A stretch of 64,000 nt of DNA from CAWCVR01 sp963799105 (GTDB lineage Bacteria; Acidobacteriota; Terriglobia; Bryobacterales; Bryobacteraceae): contig CAWCVR010000011.1 in NCBI GenBank assembly GCA_963799105.1, forward strand, positions 310,001-374,000. Direction: 5' to 3'. A program made the translations under genes and the position numbers. The notes under the pieces are model-generated. The model searched no databases. It was not told the origin of the DNA and saw only the letters and a program-made list of their open reading frames with translations. Positions 1-9,800 of this stretch are shown piece by piece. How positions within the stretch are numbered: position 1 is the first letter of the stretch; each line of letters starts with the position of its first letter.

Positions 1-1
1 C

Positions 2-316
2 GCGGCGGGCGGGCGGGTCGACGGCGTGGTCACGGACGGCGACAAACCCATCGCCGGAGCGCTGGTGATTGCGGTTCCCGAATCGGGCCGGGAAGATTTG
101 ACCAAGGCTGCGCGTACCGGGCAGAACGGGCGCTACAGCGTCCGCGGGCTTGCGCCCGGCGACTACACCGTCTACGCCTTCGACGACGTGCCGGAGGTAT
201 CCAACGCGGACTCGGACGGCGTGAAGGCGTACCGGGACAAGGGCAAGAAGATTACGGTGGAGGAAAAAAGCCAGGCCACCGCCGACCTAGCTCTCATTCA
301 CACGCAGGACGAGTGA
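2..316 (+). CDS. CarboxypepD_reg-like protein, 3' end only (5' end outside window)
   Basis: The frame is open from the first bases of the window and stops with TGA at 314-316, so this is the C-terminal ~104 residues of a longer protein. It matches almost residue for residue the end of the complete protein at 2301-4001, including the shared motifs GQNGRYSV, GLAPGDYTVYAFDDVPEV and the final LIHT-DE. The fold expected is a carboxypeptidase regulatory-like (transthyretin-like) beta-sandwich, typical of secreted or outer-membrane-associated proteins. An internal ATG at 26 could be mistaken for a start, but homology continues upstream of it. Function is unknown. The two copies point to a local gene duplication. 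Confidence 0.8.
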   Translation, partial: AAGGRVDGVVTDGDKPIAGALVIAVPESGREDLTKAARTGQNGRYSVRGLAPGDYTVYAFDDVPEVSNADSDGVKAYRDKGKKITVEEKSQATADLALIHTQDE

Positions 317-926
317 CCGGGGGGCGCGCGGGAAACCCCGGCCCGGTTGCCGGCCCGCCGGGCGGCGCGCGGGAAACCCCGGCCCGGTTGCCGTTCCGCC
401 GGTGGGCGCACGGGAAACCCCGGCCCGGTTGCCGTTCCGCCGGGGGGCGCGCGGGAAACCCCGGCCCTGGTTGCCGTTCCGCCGGGGGGCGCGCGGGAAA
501 CCCCGGCCCGGTTGCCGTTCCGCCGGTGGGCGCGCGGGAAATCCCGGCCCGGTTGCCGTTCCGCCGGTGGGCGCACGCCAACAGGCCCCGGAATGCGTCT
601 CTCAGGTTGCTCGTGAGAGAACGCGGACTTCGGCTCAGAAACGGCCAAAAGACATCTTGACAATTCGCCGCCGCCTCCAGTTCAATTACTGGAACAGGCA
701 AACGAAGTTCGAAAAGCCTGGTCCATCCTGAGATTTCGAACCGAGGCGCTGCCGTTGACACCTCGGTTTGGAACATGGAACGCCGGAACCGGCGCCGCTG
801 ACGCGCAGTGGCTGGTTCCGGCGTCTCCCGGGATCGTTGGCGGCCCCCGCCGCCTGTGACGCACCATAGCCAACACGGTGCTGATGGCTACGGGATCAAC
901 CTGAGTTTCAGAAGGGCTTCGGAAAG
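317..926. other. Gene-free stretch with minisatellite and hairpins
   Basis: No convincing gene lies here. The first part is the 41-bp tandem repeat listed separately. Farther on, an inverted repeat with AACCGAGG/CCTCGGTT arms lies around 738-772, and a second with 10-base arms (CGCCGGAACC and GGTTCCGGCG) spans about 780-823. Neither is followed by a T-run, so they are not clear Rho-independent terminators. Overlapping open frames in 300-780 on both strands are products of the repeat. Confidence 0.5.
323..596. repeat. 41-bp tandem minisatellite, about 6.5 copies
   Basis: Units begin at 323, 364, 405, 446, 488, 529 and 570, each opening with GGCGCGCGGG or GGCGCACGGG and running through AAACCCCGGCCCGGTTGCCG. 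The period is 41 bases except for one 42-base unit, where an extra T sits before GGTTGCC. The array starts seven bases after the stop codon of the upstream gene. Copies differ at only a few positions, which points to recent slippage or recombination. Confidence 0.9.
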
Positions 927-1487
927 ATGATTCTAGCAGCCACTCATCGAAGTGTCCCAGCCGTTCCGCGGAATCGTTCCTCGCTTCGGCGCGCCGTGCC
1001 GGTTCTCGCGGCATTGGTTGCCTTTCTTCTGCCGGCGCCGCCGGCGCGCGCGGACCAGACCGCCGACTGGCACGCCATGTTGTACAGCGGACCCGGCCTC
1101 TGCGTGCATGGCGAGTCGCAACTCGTCCGGCGCGACACCGCCGTGGCCGGCCTATGGGACGCCGGTCTGTATCCGACCGCTATTCTGGGCACATTCGCTA
1201 CCTGCACCGGGGCCCTGTCGACGTACACCTACCGGATGATGCCCGTAGGGTGGGCGGCGATGGATATGCAACTGTTGATATGGAACGGCAGTGCCTGGGC
1301 GGTGTGCCGGGACTACGGCTGGACCTATAACACTTTCCCGGTCGCTTCGACAGACCTCCAAGCTAGTGGACTGGGGCTACACCCGTGCGGCTCGGGCTAC
1401 TACGAGGTATTCGCCGGTTTTTACGCATGGGACGGAAGCGCGTGGCAGGGCGGCTGGATCTGGTCCGGCTATCTGTACTCGCAATAG
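927..1487 (+). CDS. Small secreted protein, paralogue of the next gene
   Basis: This 186-residue protein has a basic N-terminus with SLRRAVP, a hydrophobic core and a likely signal-peptidase site after PPARA (about residue 42), so it is probably exported. The mature part is rich in Trp, Tyr and Gly and carries two copies of a W-[ND]-G-[SA]-x-W motif (WNGSAWAVC and WDGSAWQGG). It also has several Cys residues that could form disulfides. The ATG at 927 is preceded by GAAGGG. It shares its layout with the protein at 1568-2119. I do not recognise a named family; the paired WDG motifs suggest a small beta-rich domain. Confidence 0.75.
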   Translation: MILAATHRSVPAVPRNRSSLRRAVPVLAALVAFLLPAPPARADQTADWHAMLYSGPGLCVHGESQLVRRDTAVAGLWDAGLYPTAILGTFATCTGALSTYTYRMMPVGWAAMDMQLLIWNGSAWAVCRDYGWTYNTFPVASTDLQASGLGLHPCGSGYYEVFAGFYAWDGSAWQGGWIWSGYLYSQ

Positions 1488-1567
1488 AGCCTCGCGGCAC
1501 GGCGGTCCGCGAACGGCAACCGCCGATCGACGTAAGTGAAAACTGAAAGAAATAAGGAATCGGAAAA

Positions 1568-2119
1568 ATGAATCAACTGGCTGATAATCGAAGTGGGCAA
1601 CCGGCTCCGCGGACGTGGTCCGCGGTTCGCCGCGCTGTGCCGGCTGTCGCGTTGTTGGTTGCAGTTCTTCTATCGGCGCCGCCGGCGCGCGCGACCGGGA
1701 GTTACGGCAGCACCTCTGCTAACGTAACGCTGTACAGCGGCTTGTCAGCGGGTCTGCCGGTCTGCATGGGTGCCATTGCCTCGCTTGCCGATATATTTCC
1801 ATATTTCTACCCGGTGACCGAAGAGGTTACAATGGCGGGTTGCTCCGAGCCGGGCAGAGTGATGCCCACCGGGTGGATGGCCATCTATCAGGTCCTGTAC
1901 TATTGGAACGGCGCTTCGTGGGTGGGGTGCCAATCCCAAGGCTGGAACTACAACACCGCCCCGTCCGCTACTCTCTATACCCCCAATCTGAAGTGGGGCT
2001 CGGGACAGTGTGGCCAGGGCTACTACGGACTTCAGTCCTCGGTGTGGGTATGGGACGGATCCCAGTGGCAAGGTGGCGCGGTCTGGTCCGGCGCTCTGTA
2101 TTTCGGAGTCCTGAATTAG
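1568..2119 (+). CDS. Small secreted protein, paralogue of the previous gene
   Basis: This 183-residue protein is a tandem duplicate of the protein at 927-1487, starting 80 bases downstream. Shared features are the RRAVP-x-VALLVA signal segment ending in APPARA, the WNGASWVGC and WDGSQWQGG motifs, the GW-x-YNT-x-P-x-A segment and a C-terminal WSGALY-like tail. AAGGAA lies about 10 bases before the ATG. The two genes may be co-transcribed. The function is unknown; export by Sec is inferred from the N-terminus. Confidence 0.75.
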   Translation: MNQLADNRSGQPAPRTWSAVRRAVPAVALLVAVLLSAPPARATGSYGSTSANVTLYSGLSAGLPVCMGAIASLADIFPYFYPVTEEVTMAGCSEPGRVMPTGWMAIYQVLYYWNGASWVGCQSQGWNYNTAPSATLYTPNLKWGSGQCGQGYYGLQSSVWVWDGSQWQGGAVWSGALYFGVLN

Positions 2120-2300
2120 GAGTAGAGCGCCGCGGCACGCCGGTCCATGAATGGGTGGCGCCGCCCGAGTGCCGCCTCCGGCGCGATTGCCGGCCACTCC
2201 CTTGCGGTGGTGGCTTCGTAGCCGGGGTTGCGGCGTGAGGGGGCGGCCGCTTGCCGATTACCGCGCGAGATAGGATACTGGCTCCCTGAAGGAGCTTCGT

Positions 2301-4001
2301 ATGAGAATCGGCTTCTGGTTGTCGAGCTTGTCATTGCTGGCGGCGCTGGCGCAGCAGCCCCCCGTGCCACCGGGTGCGCCCTCGCCGTCCCCTCAGCCGG
2401 AAGTGAAATCCGAGGACCAGTGCACCGTCAAGGGGATCGTGCTGAACGCCAGGACCGGGGAGCCCCTCGCCAGAGCGCAGGTGAGGCTGGTGAGACTGGA
2501 CGGCGGGGGCGCCGCGCCGAACGCCACCACGACGGACGCCTCGGGCAGGTTCAATCTGAACGGCGTCCCGCCGGGCCAGTACCGGGCAACGGCGGCGCGG
2601 AACGGCTTTGTGCGGCAGGCCTCCAAATCCGGGCAGACCCCTCCGCCGCTGACCCTGGCGCCGAACCAGGCCGTGGACGGCCTGACCTTGGCGCTGGTTC
2701 CAGCCGGAGTCATCACCGGGCACGTCGTGGACGAGTACGGCGAGCCGCTGGCGAACGTGCAGCTCCAGCCGTTCCAGTACGTCAGTGTTAGTGGCGAGCG
2801 GCAGTTCATGCCATTGGGGGGAGCCGCCTCGACCGACGATCGGGGCGCCTACCGGATGTTTGGCCTCAATGCCGGGCGATACTACATCAGTGCGGCGTAC
2901 TCGGAGACGGCGGGATGGATGGGCGGCTCCGGCCGGGGCGGGCGGATTCTGGTGGGCGGCCCGGCGCCCGCCGCAGCCGACGAGAGCTACCCGCCGGTCT
3001 TCTATCCCGGCGTTGCGGACCCGGCCCAGGCGGCTCCGATCCAGCTCCACGCCGGCGAGGAACGCCAGGGCGTGGATTTCCGGCTCGCGACGGTGCGCGC
3101 CATCCGGGTTCGCGGCTACATTTCGCCGGTTCCCGCACGGCCGCGGGAAGTCCTTGTGATGCTCACGCCGCGCGGCGGGTGGGGCGCGGCCACGTTCAGC
3201 ATGGGCCCCCGGCCGCCCGTGCAAGTTGACGCCAGGGGCGCATTCGAGGTTTCCGGCGTGACGCCCGGGTCCTACCTGCTCACGGCGATGGTGAACCGGG
3301 ATGGGAGTCCGCATTGGGCGAGACTGCCGGTGGAGGCCGGCTCGGGCGACATCGACGGCCTCGAGTTGGCGTTCCGGCCGAACGTTGACGTGAAAGGGCG
3401 CGTGCGGTTCGACGGCGATCCCCAGCCGGGCCTGGACCTGACGAGCCTGTCGGTCACTCTGACGCCGCTGGTTGCGTCGATGGGGTTCGCCGGCTCGATG
3501 CGGTCCGCGTTGGACCTCGAGGGATCCTTCGAGCTGCGCAATGTCGGCGAGGGCGACTATCGGATAAGCATCGATCCCCTGGCCGGGGACGCCTATGTCA
3601 AGACGATGAAGTACGGCGGCGCGGATGCGGCCGGGAAGCCGCTGAGCGTGGGAGAAGCGCCGGGGACGCTGGAAGTGGTCTTGTCCGCGGGGGGCGCGCG
3701 GGTCGAAGGTGTGGTCACGGAAGACGACAAACCCGCCGCCGGCGCGCTGGTGACCGTGGTTCCCGACTCGGGCCGGGCAGACCTCCGCAAGGTGGGGCGC
3801 ACCGGCCAGAACGGGCGCTACAGCGTCGGAGGGCTCGCGCCCGGCGACTACACCGTCTACGCCTTCGACGACGTGCCGGAGGTATCCAGCACGGGCTCGG
3901 ACGGTCTGAAGGAATACCAGGACAAAGCCAGGAAAATCACGGTGGAGGAAAAGGGCCGGGCCACGGCCGACCTCACCCTGATTCACACCCGGGACGAGTA
4001 G
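2301..4001 (+). CDS. Secreted CarboxypepD_reg-domain protein
   Basis: This 566-residue protein has an N-terminal signal peptide (MRIGFWLSSLSLLAALAQ) and several carboxypeptidase-regulatory or transthyretin-like units. Each unit contains a G-x-V-x-[DN]-x-x-[TG] strand followed by a T-D-x-x-G-x-F-x-[LV]-x-G-[VL]-x-P-G-x-Y motif; examples are TTDASGRFNLNGVPPGQY near residue 90 and GQNGRYSVGGLAPGDYTV near 510. Such repeats are abundant in acidobacterial secreted proteins and TonB receptors and are thought to act as structural or carbohydrate-proximal beta-sandwiches. A strong Shine-Dalgarno, GAAGGAG, sits 8 bases before the ATG. The partial gene at the left edge is a close paralogue. No catalytic residues are evident. 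Confidence 0.85.
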   Translation: MRIGFWLSSLSLLAALAQQPPVPPGAPSPSPQPEVKSEDQCTVKGIVLNARTGEPLARAQVRLVRLDGGGAAPNATTTDASGRFNLNGVPPGQYRATAARNGFVRQASKSGQTPPPLTLAPNQAVDGLTLALVPAGVITGHVVDEYGEPLANVQLQPFQYVSVSGERQFMPLGGAASTDDRGAYRMFGLNAGRYYISAAYSETAGWMGGSGRGGRILVGGPAPAAADESYPPVFYPGVADPAQAAPIQLHAGEERQGVDFRLATVRAIRVRGYISPVPARPREVLVMLTPRGGWGAATFSMGPRPPVQVDARGAFEVSGVTPGSYLLTAMVNRDGSPHWARLPVEAGSGDIDGLELAFRPNVDVKGRVRFDGDPQPGLDLTSLSVTLTPLVASMGFAGSMRSALDLEGSFELRNVGEGDYRISIDPLAGDAYVKTMKYGGADAAGKPLSVGEAPGTLEVVLSAGGARVEGVVTEDDKPAAGALVTVVPDSGRADLRKVGRTGQNGRYSVGGLAPGDYTVYAFDDVPEVSSTGSDGLKEYQDKARKITVEEKGRATADLTLIHTRDE

Positions 4002-4203
4002 CCCGCGTTCGTCAGGGCCACGCGTGAAGTGGCCCCGGTGCGCATGGGTCGCTCCGGGGGCCTCCCGATGCAAGCGTGGCTGCGTCACCCTGAACGCGCA
4101 GGGCCGCGGTCATGGCTATCGCACTCCATTCGCCGCCGCAACGGAAATCTGTGCGCCGGCCGTGTCCCGCGCCAGCGAAGCGGCGTCGGCGGCGGGCTCG
4201 GGT

Positions 4204-4290
4204 TTTGACAGGACCGCTGTCAAACGGACTGTTCAAGTAATTGAAAACGCTATACTTACTAAACGTTTTGACAGGGAACCTGTCAAAACG
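4204..4290 (+). promoter_or_regulatory. Twin palindromic operators flanking a -10-like box
   Basis: Site 1 (4204-4224) is TTTGACAG, five bases, CTGTCAAA. Site 2 (4264-4290) is CGTTTTGACAGG, three bases, CCTGTCAAAACG, which is perfect over 12-bp arms. Both share the TTTGACAG half-site. Their centres are about 63 bp apart, close to six helical turns. TATACT at 4251-4256 lies between them and would be a good -10. This arrangement fits a dimeric repressor of the TetR type controlling the downstream cytidylate-kinase-like and RND genes. The regulator is not encoded in the vicinity. Confidence 0.6.
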
Positions 4291-4498
4291 CCCCCATCGC
4301 CCTCCCCGCTGCGCCCCCGGCCGCATTCCGCTGCCGCTGCGTGGGGTGTGCGGCAGAGAAGTGGACGCAAGGCCGATCACCCATGAAATCTCTCGAATCC
4401 GAGCGTACCCATGCGCCAGGCCCGACGCGCCCTTACGGCGCAGGTTGTCAACCCAATGCCGCATACTTTTCCCGCTACCGGACACCCGCACAAATTGA

Positions 4499-4620
4499 GG
4501 GGCGGACCCCCTGGTCCGCGGCCGACGCCCCCGTCGGCCTGCTCGTTTCCTGCAAGAGGCTGAGATCGTAATTCCGGATGCGGGACGAGGGCGTCCCGCG
4601 CGGACCAGGGGGTCCGCCCC
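4499..4620. repeat. Palindromic intergenic repeat, family 1 (copy a)
   Basis: The outer arms, GGGGCGGACCCCCTGGTCCG at 4499 and its complement ending at 4620, pair perfectly over 22 bp. Inside are a GGCCGACG-CCCC-CGTCGGCC hairpin and a GGGACGAGGGCGTCCC hairpin. Near-identical copies lie at 12715, 16298, 19226 and 54231, with a truncated copy near 11464. Confidence 0.85.
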
Positions 4621-4709
4621 ACCATGCGCCGGCACATCCACTTCTGCGTCGCACACCCCCGCTGCGTTGACTCCACTCGCGCCACCGAAGATAATCAGGT
4701 CTTACCCCC

Positions 4710-5327
4710 ATGTATCGCGCCCTGACGGTGGCGAGAGAATACGAAAGCGGCGGCGACCGCATTGCGGCGCAGGTGGCCCAGCGCCTGGGCTGGAAGCTGC
4801 TCGATAGCGCCCTGATCGAGGAGATCGCCAATCTCGCCCACGTGGACCCGCAACTCGCCCGCGAGTACGACGAGCGCGTCGATTCGTGGCTGCACCGCGT
4901 CAGCCGCCGCGCCCTCTGGCATGGCGGCTTCGATGCCGTCGCGGTGCTGCCCGAGACGGCCGTCTTCGACTCCGAAACCATGGCCCGGCTGGCGCGCGCG
5001 GCCATCGAGCATGCGTGGGAAACCGGCAACTGCGTCATCGTCGGGCGCGGCAGCCAGTGCATCCTGCATGGCCGCCCGGACGTCTTCCATGTGTTCCTCT
5101 TCGCGCCCGCGGCCGGCCGCGTGGCCAGCGCGCGCCGGCACACCGGCGGCACGGCGGACGCCGCGGGATGGGCGCGCGCCGTGGATGCGGAACGCGCGCG
5201 CTACGTGCAGATGAATTTTGGCCGGAACTGGCGCGACCCGCACCTCTACGATCTGTCGATCGCTTCGCAGCTCGGCGACGATCTGGTGGTCTCGACGATT
5301 CTGACCGGGATGGGCAATCCGAGTTAA
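4710..5327 (+). CDS. Cytidylate kinase-like family protein
   Basis: This 205-residue protein matches the cytidylate-kinase-like (Cytidylate_kin2) family. Its N-terminus has the family's P-loop variant (AREYESGGDRIA, about residues 8-19), followed by the conserved GWKLLD and a later VIVGRGSQCIL segment near residue 110. Family members are P-loop kinases assumed to phosphorylate a nucleotide or another small substrate; the true substrate is generally not known. It is the first gene after the twin operators and lies 23 bases before the RND adaptor, so it may share their transcription. No strong ribosome-binding site is visible before the ATG. Confidence 0.8.
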   Translation: MYRALTVAREYESGGDRIAAQVAQRLGWKLLDSALIEEIANLAHVDPQLAREYDERVDSWLHRVSRRALWHGGFDAVAVLPETAVFDSETMARLARAAIEHAWETGNCVIVGRGSQCILHGRPDVFHVFLFAPAAGRVASARRHTGGTADAAGWARAVDAERARYVQMNFGRNWRDPHLYDLSIASQLGDDLVVSTILTGMGNPS

Positions 5328-5350
5328 TGGTTTCTCCTCAAGAAAGAACA

Positions 5351-6667
5351 ATGTCAACTGGAATACGTTCTGCAATCACGGGCTCTGCCGCTGCCGGCGG
5401 GCAAGAACACGATTGGCCCAAAACCGGTGCGTTCGGCTTGCTGGCGGCGGTGCTGCTGGCGGGATGCGCGGCATCGGGCCAGAAGACCGGGGCGCAAGCG
5501 CCGCCACCAACCGTGGTGGTGATGGATGCCGCGGCCGCCGACGTCCCCATCTTCGCGGAATTCGCGGCGCAGACCTATGCCCGCGACATGGTCGAGGTTC
5601 GCGCGCGCGTGGAAGGCTACATCGAAAAGTGGGAGTTCCGGCCGGGCGCGGAGGTCGCCGCCGGCCAGACGCTGTACGTGCTCGACCTCCGTCCTTATGA
5701 AGCCGCCGTACAGCAGGCCAAAGGCAACCTCCACCAGAGCCAGGCCGACCTGGAGTTCGCCCGCAAACAGGTGGCGCTCCTGCAGGCGCAGGCCAACCTG
5801 GCGTCGGCGGAAGCGAACCTCGTCAAAGCGCGGCAGGACGTCGAGCGTCTTACCCCGCTGGTGGCGGCCGACGCCGCTTCCAAGCAGGACCTGGATGCCG
5901 CGGCGGCGGCGCTCGATGCCAACCAGGCCAACGTGGCCGCCTTGAAAGCCGGCGTGGAGCAGACCACCCTCTCGGCGCGCACCCAGATCGACTCCATGCA
6001 GGCCAAAGCCGAAGCGCAGCAAGCCGCCCTCGATGCCGCCGAACTGAATCTCGGATACGGCACCATCCGCGCGCCCATCGACGGCCGCGTCGGCGATACC
6101 CTGATCCCGGTGGGCGGCCTGGTCACGCCCGCGTCGCCGCAACCGCTCACCACCATCGTGCCGCTCGATCCCATCTGGGTCCGCTTTAAGGTGTCGGAAT
6201 CGGAATACCTCTCGTGGACCCGCCAGGGCGGACTGCCCGGCGCAGCCCTGCCGGTCACCCTGCTTCTGGCCGACCAGTCCGAATTCCCCTCCACCGGCCA
6301 CATCGAGAACTCGCTCAACCAGGTGGACCCCAGGACCGCCACCCTGGAGTTGCAGGCGCGTTTCCCCAACCCGCGGCACACCGTGCTTCCCGGAGAGTAC
6401 GGCCGCGTCCGCGTGCAGGTGGCCGAGCGCAAGAACGCCATTCTGATCCCGCAAAAGGCCGTGCAGCAATTGCAGAGCGTGCAGACCGTCTACACCGTCG
6501 GGCCGGATAACACGGTGGAAGTGAAGCCGGTGACCGCCGGCGACCGGGTGGGCAACTCGTGGCTGATCGAAAAGGGTCTCGCGCCCGGCGACCGCGTGAT
6601 CGTCGAGGGCCAGCAGAAGGTGCGGCCCGGAATCAAGGTCACTGTGCAGAAAGCGGTGCGGCAGTGA
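5351..6667 (+). CDS. RND efflux periplasmic adaptor lipoprotein (HlyD/AcrA type)
   Basis: This is a 438-residue membrane-fusion protein with a lipobox LLAGC (Cys about residue 39), a biotinyl-lipoyl-like segment (RVEGYIEKWEFRPGAEV), a long alpha-hairpin (coiled coil about 110-240) and the lipoyl return APIDGRVGDTLIPVGGLV. A beta-barrel and a membrane-proximal domain follow (QKAVQQLQSVQTVYTV, GLAPGDRVIVEGQQKVRPG). It would link the inner-membrane pump encoded next to the TolC-like factor after it. The chosen ATG follows AAGAAAG; an in-frame ATG at 5327 is possible. The leader before the lipobox is longer than usual. Confidence 0.9.
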   Translation: MSTGIRSAITGSAAAGGQEHDWPKTGAFGLLAAVLLAGCAASGQKTGAQAPPPTVVVMDAAAADVPIFAEFAAQTYARDMVEVRARVEGYIEKWEFRPGAEVAAGQTLYVLDLRPYEAAVQQAKGNLHQSQADLEFARKQVALLQAQANLASAEANLVKARQDVERLTPLVAADAASKQDLDAAAAALDANQANVAALKAGVEQTTLSARTQIDSMQAKAEAQQAALDAAELNLGYGTIRAPIDGRVGDTLIPVGGLVTPASPQPLTTIVPLDPIWVRFKVSESEYLSWTRQGGLPGAALPVTLLLADQSEFPSTGHIENSLNQVDPRTATLELQARFPNPRHTVLPGEYGRVRVQVAERKNAILIPQKAVQQLQSVQTVYTVGPDNTVEVKPVTAGDRVGNSWLIEKGLAPGDRVIVEGQQKVRPGIKVTVQKAVRQ

Positions 6668-6678
6668 CGGGCGGCTTT

Positions 6679-6788
6679 GTGGGGCAGGTTGGTAACCTGC
6701 GGCGGGTTTGCAACCCGCCTGCCGGGATCTGCACGGAGTCCGCGGGGGGCCGATTGAAAATCGGCCGCAGGTTACAAACCTGCCCCAC
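6679..6788. repeat. Palindromic intergenic repeat, family 4 (GGCAGGTT type)
   Basis: The arms are GTGGGGCAGGTTGG-TAACC at the left and the matching GGTTACAAACCTGCCCCAC at the right. Internal hairpins include GCGGGTTTGCAACCCGC and GGCCGATTGAAAATCGGCC. The repeat fills the gap between adaptor and pump. Half-copies occur at 25980-26040 and, inverted, at 62381-62442. Confidence 0.75.
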
Positions 6789-6819
6789 AAGCACTGGCAC
6801 AAGGGGAGGCCGCTAGTCC

Positions 6820-9800
6820 ATGGCGCGGTTCTTCATCGATCATCCCGTTTTCGCGATGGTAATCGCCATCGTGATCGTCATCCTGGGCGCCGTCGCCATC
6901 CCCAATCTTCCCCTGGCCAGCTATCCCGAGGTGGTCCCGCCGGTGGTGCAGATCAGCGCCGGCTATCTGGGCGGCAATGCGCAGGACCTGGAAAAAACCG
7001 TCGCCCAGCCCATCGAGGAACAGTTGTTCGCCCTCGATGGCATGCTTTACTTCATGTCCAACAGCGCCAACGACGGCTCGCTCAGCATCAATGTGACCTT
7101 CAAGCTGGGCACCAACCCGGACATGGCCGCGGTGCAAACGCAGAACCGCGTGAACCTCGCCATGCCGCGGCTTCCGCCCGAAGTGCAGCGCACGGGAGTG
7201 ACGGTCAAGAAGGTCTCCACCGCCTTCCTCACCAGCGTCAGCCTGATTTCCCCGGACAACCGCTACGACTCGCTGTTCCTCGCAAATTACGCGCAGATCA
7301 ACCTGTTGAACCAGTTGGCCAGCGTGGACGGCGTGGGTGAGGCGCGGCTGGGCGCCGCCCAGGTCTACTCCATGCGCATCTGGGTGGACCCCGACCGCAT
7401 GGCGCAATTGGGAGTCACCGCCAGCGATATCAACGACGCCATTCAGGCGCAGAACAAACAGAACCCCGCCGGATCGATCGGCCAGCAGCCTACGCCCACT
7501 GGCACCGCGTTCCAGTATTCGGTAAGCGCGCAGGGGCGGCTGGTGACTGCCTCGGAATTCGAGGACATCGTGGTGCGCGCGCGTCCCGACGGCGGCCTGC
7601 TGCGCATCCGCGATATCGGCCGCGTGGAACTGGGAGCCGCCAGTTACAGCGGATTCAGCCGCGTAAACGGCAGGCCCTCGGGCAACATCATCATCTATCT
7701 TTCGCCCGGCGCCAACGCCGTCGCCACCGCCGACCGCGTCCGCCAGTTCGCCGAGCAAGCCAAGAAGAGTTTCCCCCCGGGCATGGACTTCCTCATCCTC
7801 TACGACTCCACCGTGTTTGTCCGCTCGTCGATTCACGAAGTCATGATGACGCTGTTCGAAGCCACCGGGCTGGTGATTCTGGTGGTCTTCCTGTTCCTTC
7901 AGAACTGGCGCGCCACGCTGATCCCGCTGCTCACCGTGCCGGTGGCGATCGTGGGCACCTTCGCCCTGTTCCCGCTGCTGGGATTCTCCATCAATATGAC
8001 CAGCCTGTTCGGCCTGGTGCTGGCCATCGGCATCGTGGTGGACGACGCCATCGTGGTGGTGGAGGCCGCGCAGCGCCACATCGACGAGGGCGTAACGCCG
8101 CGCGCGGCCGCCATCCGCGCCATGGAGGAAGTGTCCGCTCCGGTGGTGGCCATCGCCTGCATTCTGGCCGCGGCGTTTATCCCGGTGGCGTTCCTGGGCG
8201 GCCTCAGCGGACAGATCTACAAGCAGTTCGCCCTGACTATCGCGGTGTCGGTGCTGATCTCGGCGTTCAACGCCCTCTCGTTAAGCCCCGCCCTGAGCGC
8301 CATTCTGCTGCGGCCGAAGATGCGGACCCGCGGCCCGATAGGGCGTTTCTTCGGCGGGTTCGACCGCGCCTTCGAGTGGACCCGCGGCCGTTACCTGACG
8401 GGCGTCGGCGCGCTGATGCGCAAATCGGCGCTGGCGCTGGTGGGCCTCGGGTGCTTCTGGTTCGCCGCCGGCGCGCTGTTCCGCTCTCTTCCCGCCGGCT
8501 TCCTTCCCGACGAGGATCAGGGCACCATTTTCGTGGCCGTCCGCCTGCCCGATGCCGCCTCGGCGGAGCGCACCGATGCGGCCACCGCCAAAGTGGAGAA
8601 GATCATCAACGGGACACCCGGCGTTTTGGGCACGTTTACCATCGGCGGCACCGACATCTCCACGCGCACCAGCGGTCCGAATGTGGCCACCATCGTCACC
8701 CGTCTGACGGATTGGGACGAACGCAACACCCCCGAGCTGGATTACCGCGGCGTGATCGCCAACATTCAGCGGGCCACGGCGCGCCTGCCGGAACTCACTA
8801 CCAACGCCTTCGGCCAGCCGCCCATCCAGGGACTGAGCGCCACCGGTGGATTCCAGTTCATGCTCGAGGACCGCATCGGGGCCAGCGTCGAGGAGCTCGG
8901 CCAGACCGCCGACCTGATGGCCCAGGCCGCCCGCCGCCGCCCCGAAATCGCCACCGTGGTCAACACCTTCCGCCCGGGCGTCCCGTCCTACAAAGTGGAT
9001 CTCGATCTGGACAAGGCGGCTACCATGGGCATTCCCGTCGCCGACGTCTATAACGCCTTGCAGACGTTCCTCGGCGGGCTCTACGCCAACGACTTCAACG
9101 CGTTCGGCCGCACCTGGCAAGTTATGGTTCAGGCCGAGCCGGAGTTTCGCGCCGAGCCGCGCAACATCGACCGCTTCTACGTCCGCACCCGCGATGGCGA
9201 TATGGTCCCGCTGGGCACGCTGGTCACCGTCACGGCCACGGCCGGGCCGGACGTGATGTTCCGCTATAACCGGAATCGCGCCGTCCAATTGATCGGCATT
9301 CCGGCCGCCGGTTTCAGCAGCGGCCAGGCGGTCCACGCCATGGAGGAGGTGGCCGCTTCCTCCATGCCCGCCGGCTACGCCTACGAGTGGACCGGGACCA
9401 CCTACCAGGAGAAAGAGGCCCAGGGCCACGAAGGCTTCATTTTCGGTTTCTCCGCCGTGCTGGTTTTCCTGTTCCTGGCGGCTTTGTACGAGAGCTGGTC
9501 GATTCCGTTCGCCGTGCTTCTGGCGCTGCCGCTGGGCCTCTTCGGAGCGCTCTTCGCCGTCTGGCTTCGCTCCTATCCTTACGATATCTACACCCAGATC
9601 GGCATCGTCACGCTGATCGGCCTGGCGGCCAAGAACGCCATTCTGATCGTGGAATTCGCGCGCACCCGCTATGAGGCGGGGCTCTCCATCCGGGAGTCCG
9701 CCATGGAAGCCGCGCGCCTCCGCCTGCGCCCCATTCTGATGACCTCCTTCGCATTCATCCTGGGCGTGACGCCGCTGCTGTTCGCCCACGGGGCCGGCGC

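Larger units (their letters stand above)
4002..4709. other. 700-bp regulatory and repeat region without a convincing gene
   Basis: The stretch holds two operator-like palindromes around a TATACT box (4204-4290) and a palindromic intergenic repeat (4499-4620). The open frames here are short, with no recognisable protein similarity. No regulator gene (TetR, PadR or similar) lies next to the operators, which is unusual for a self-regulated efflux locus. Confidence 0.5.

Noticed and set aside
323..596. CRISPR-like or coding tandem repeat
   Set aside because: Units are directly adjacent with no spacers. All overlapping open frames are low-complexity products of the repeat.
2331..4088. Long minus-strand open frame opposite the CarboxypepD_reg gene
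   Set aside because: It is an antisense shadow of a GC-rich gene with no protein-like composition. Similar shadows opposite the RND pump, the TonB receptors and other long genes were discarded for the same reason.
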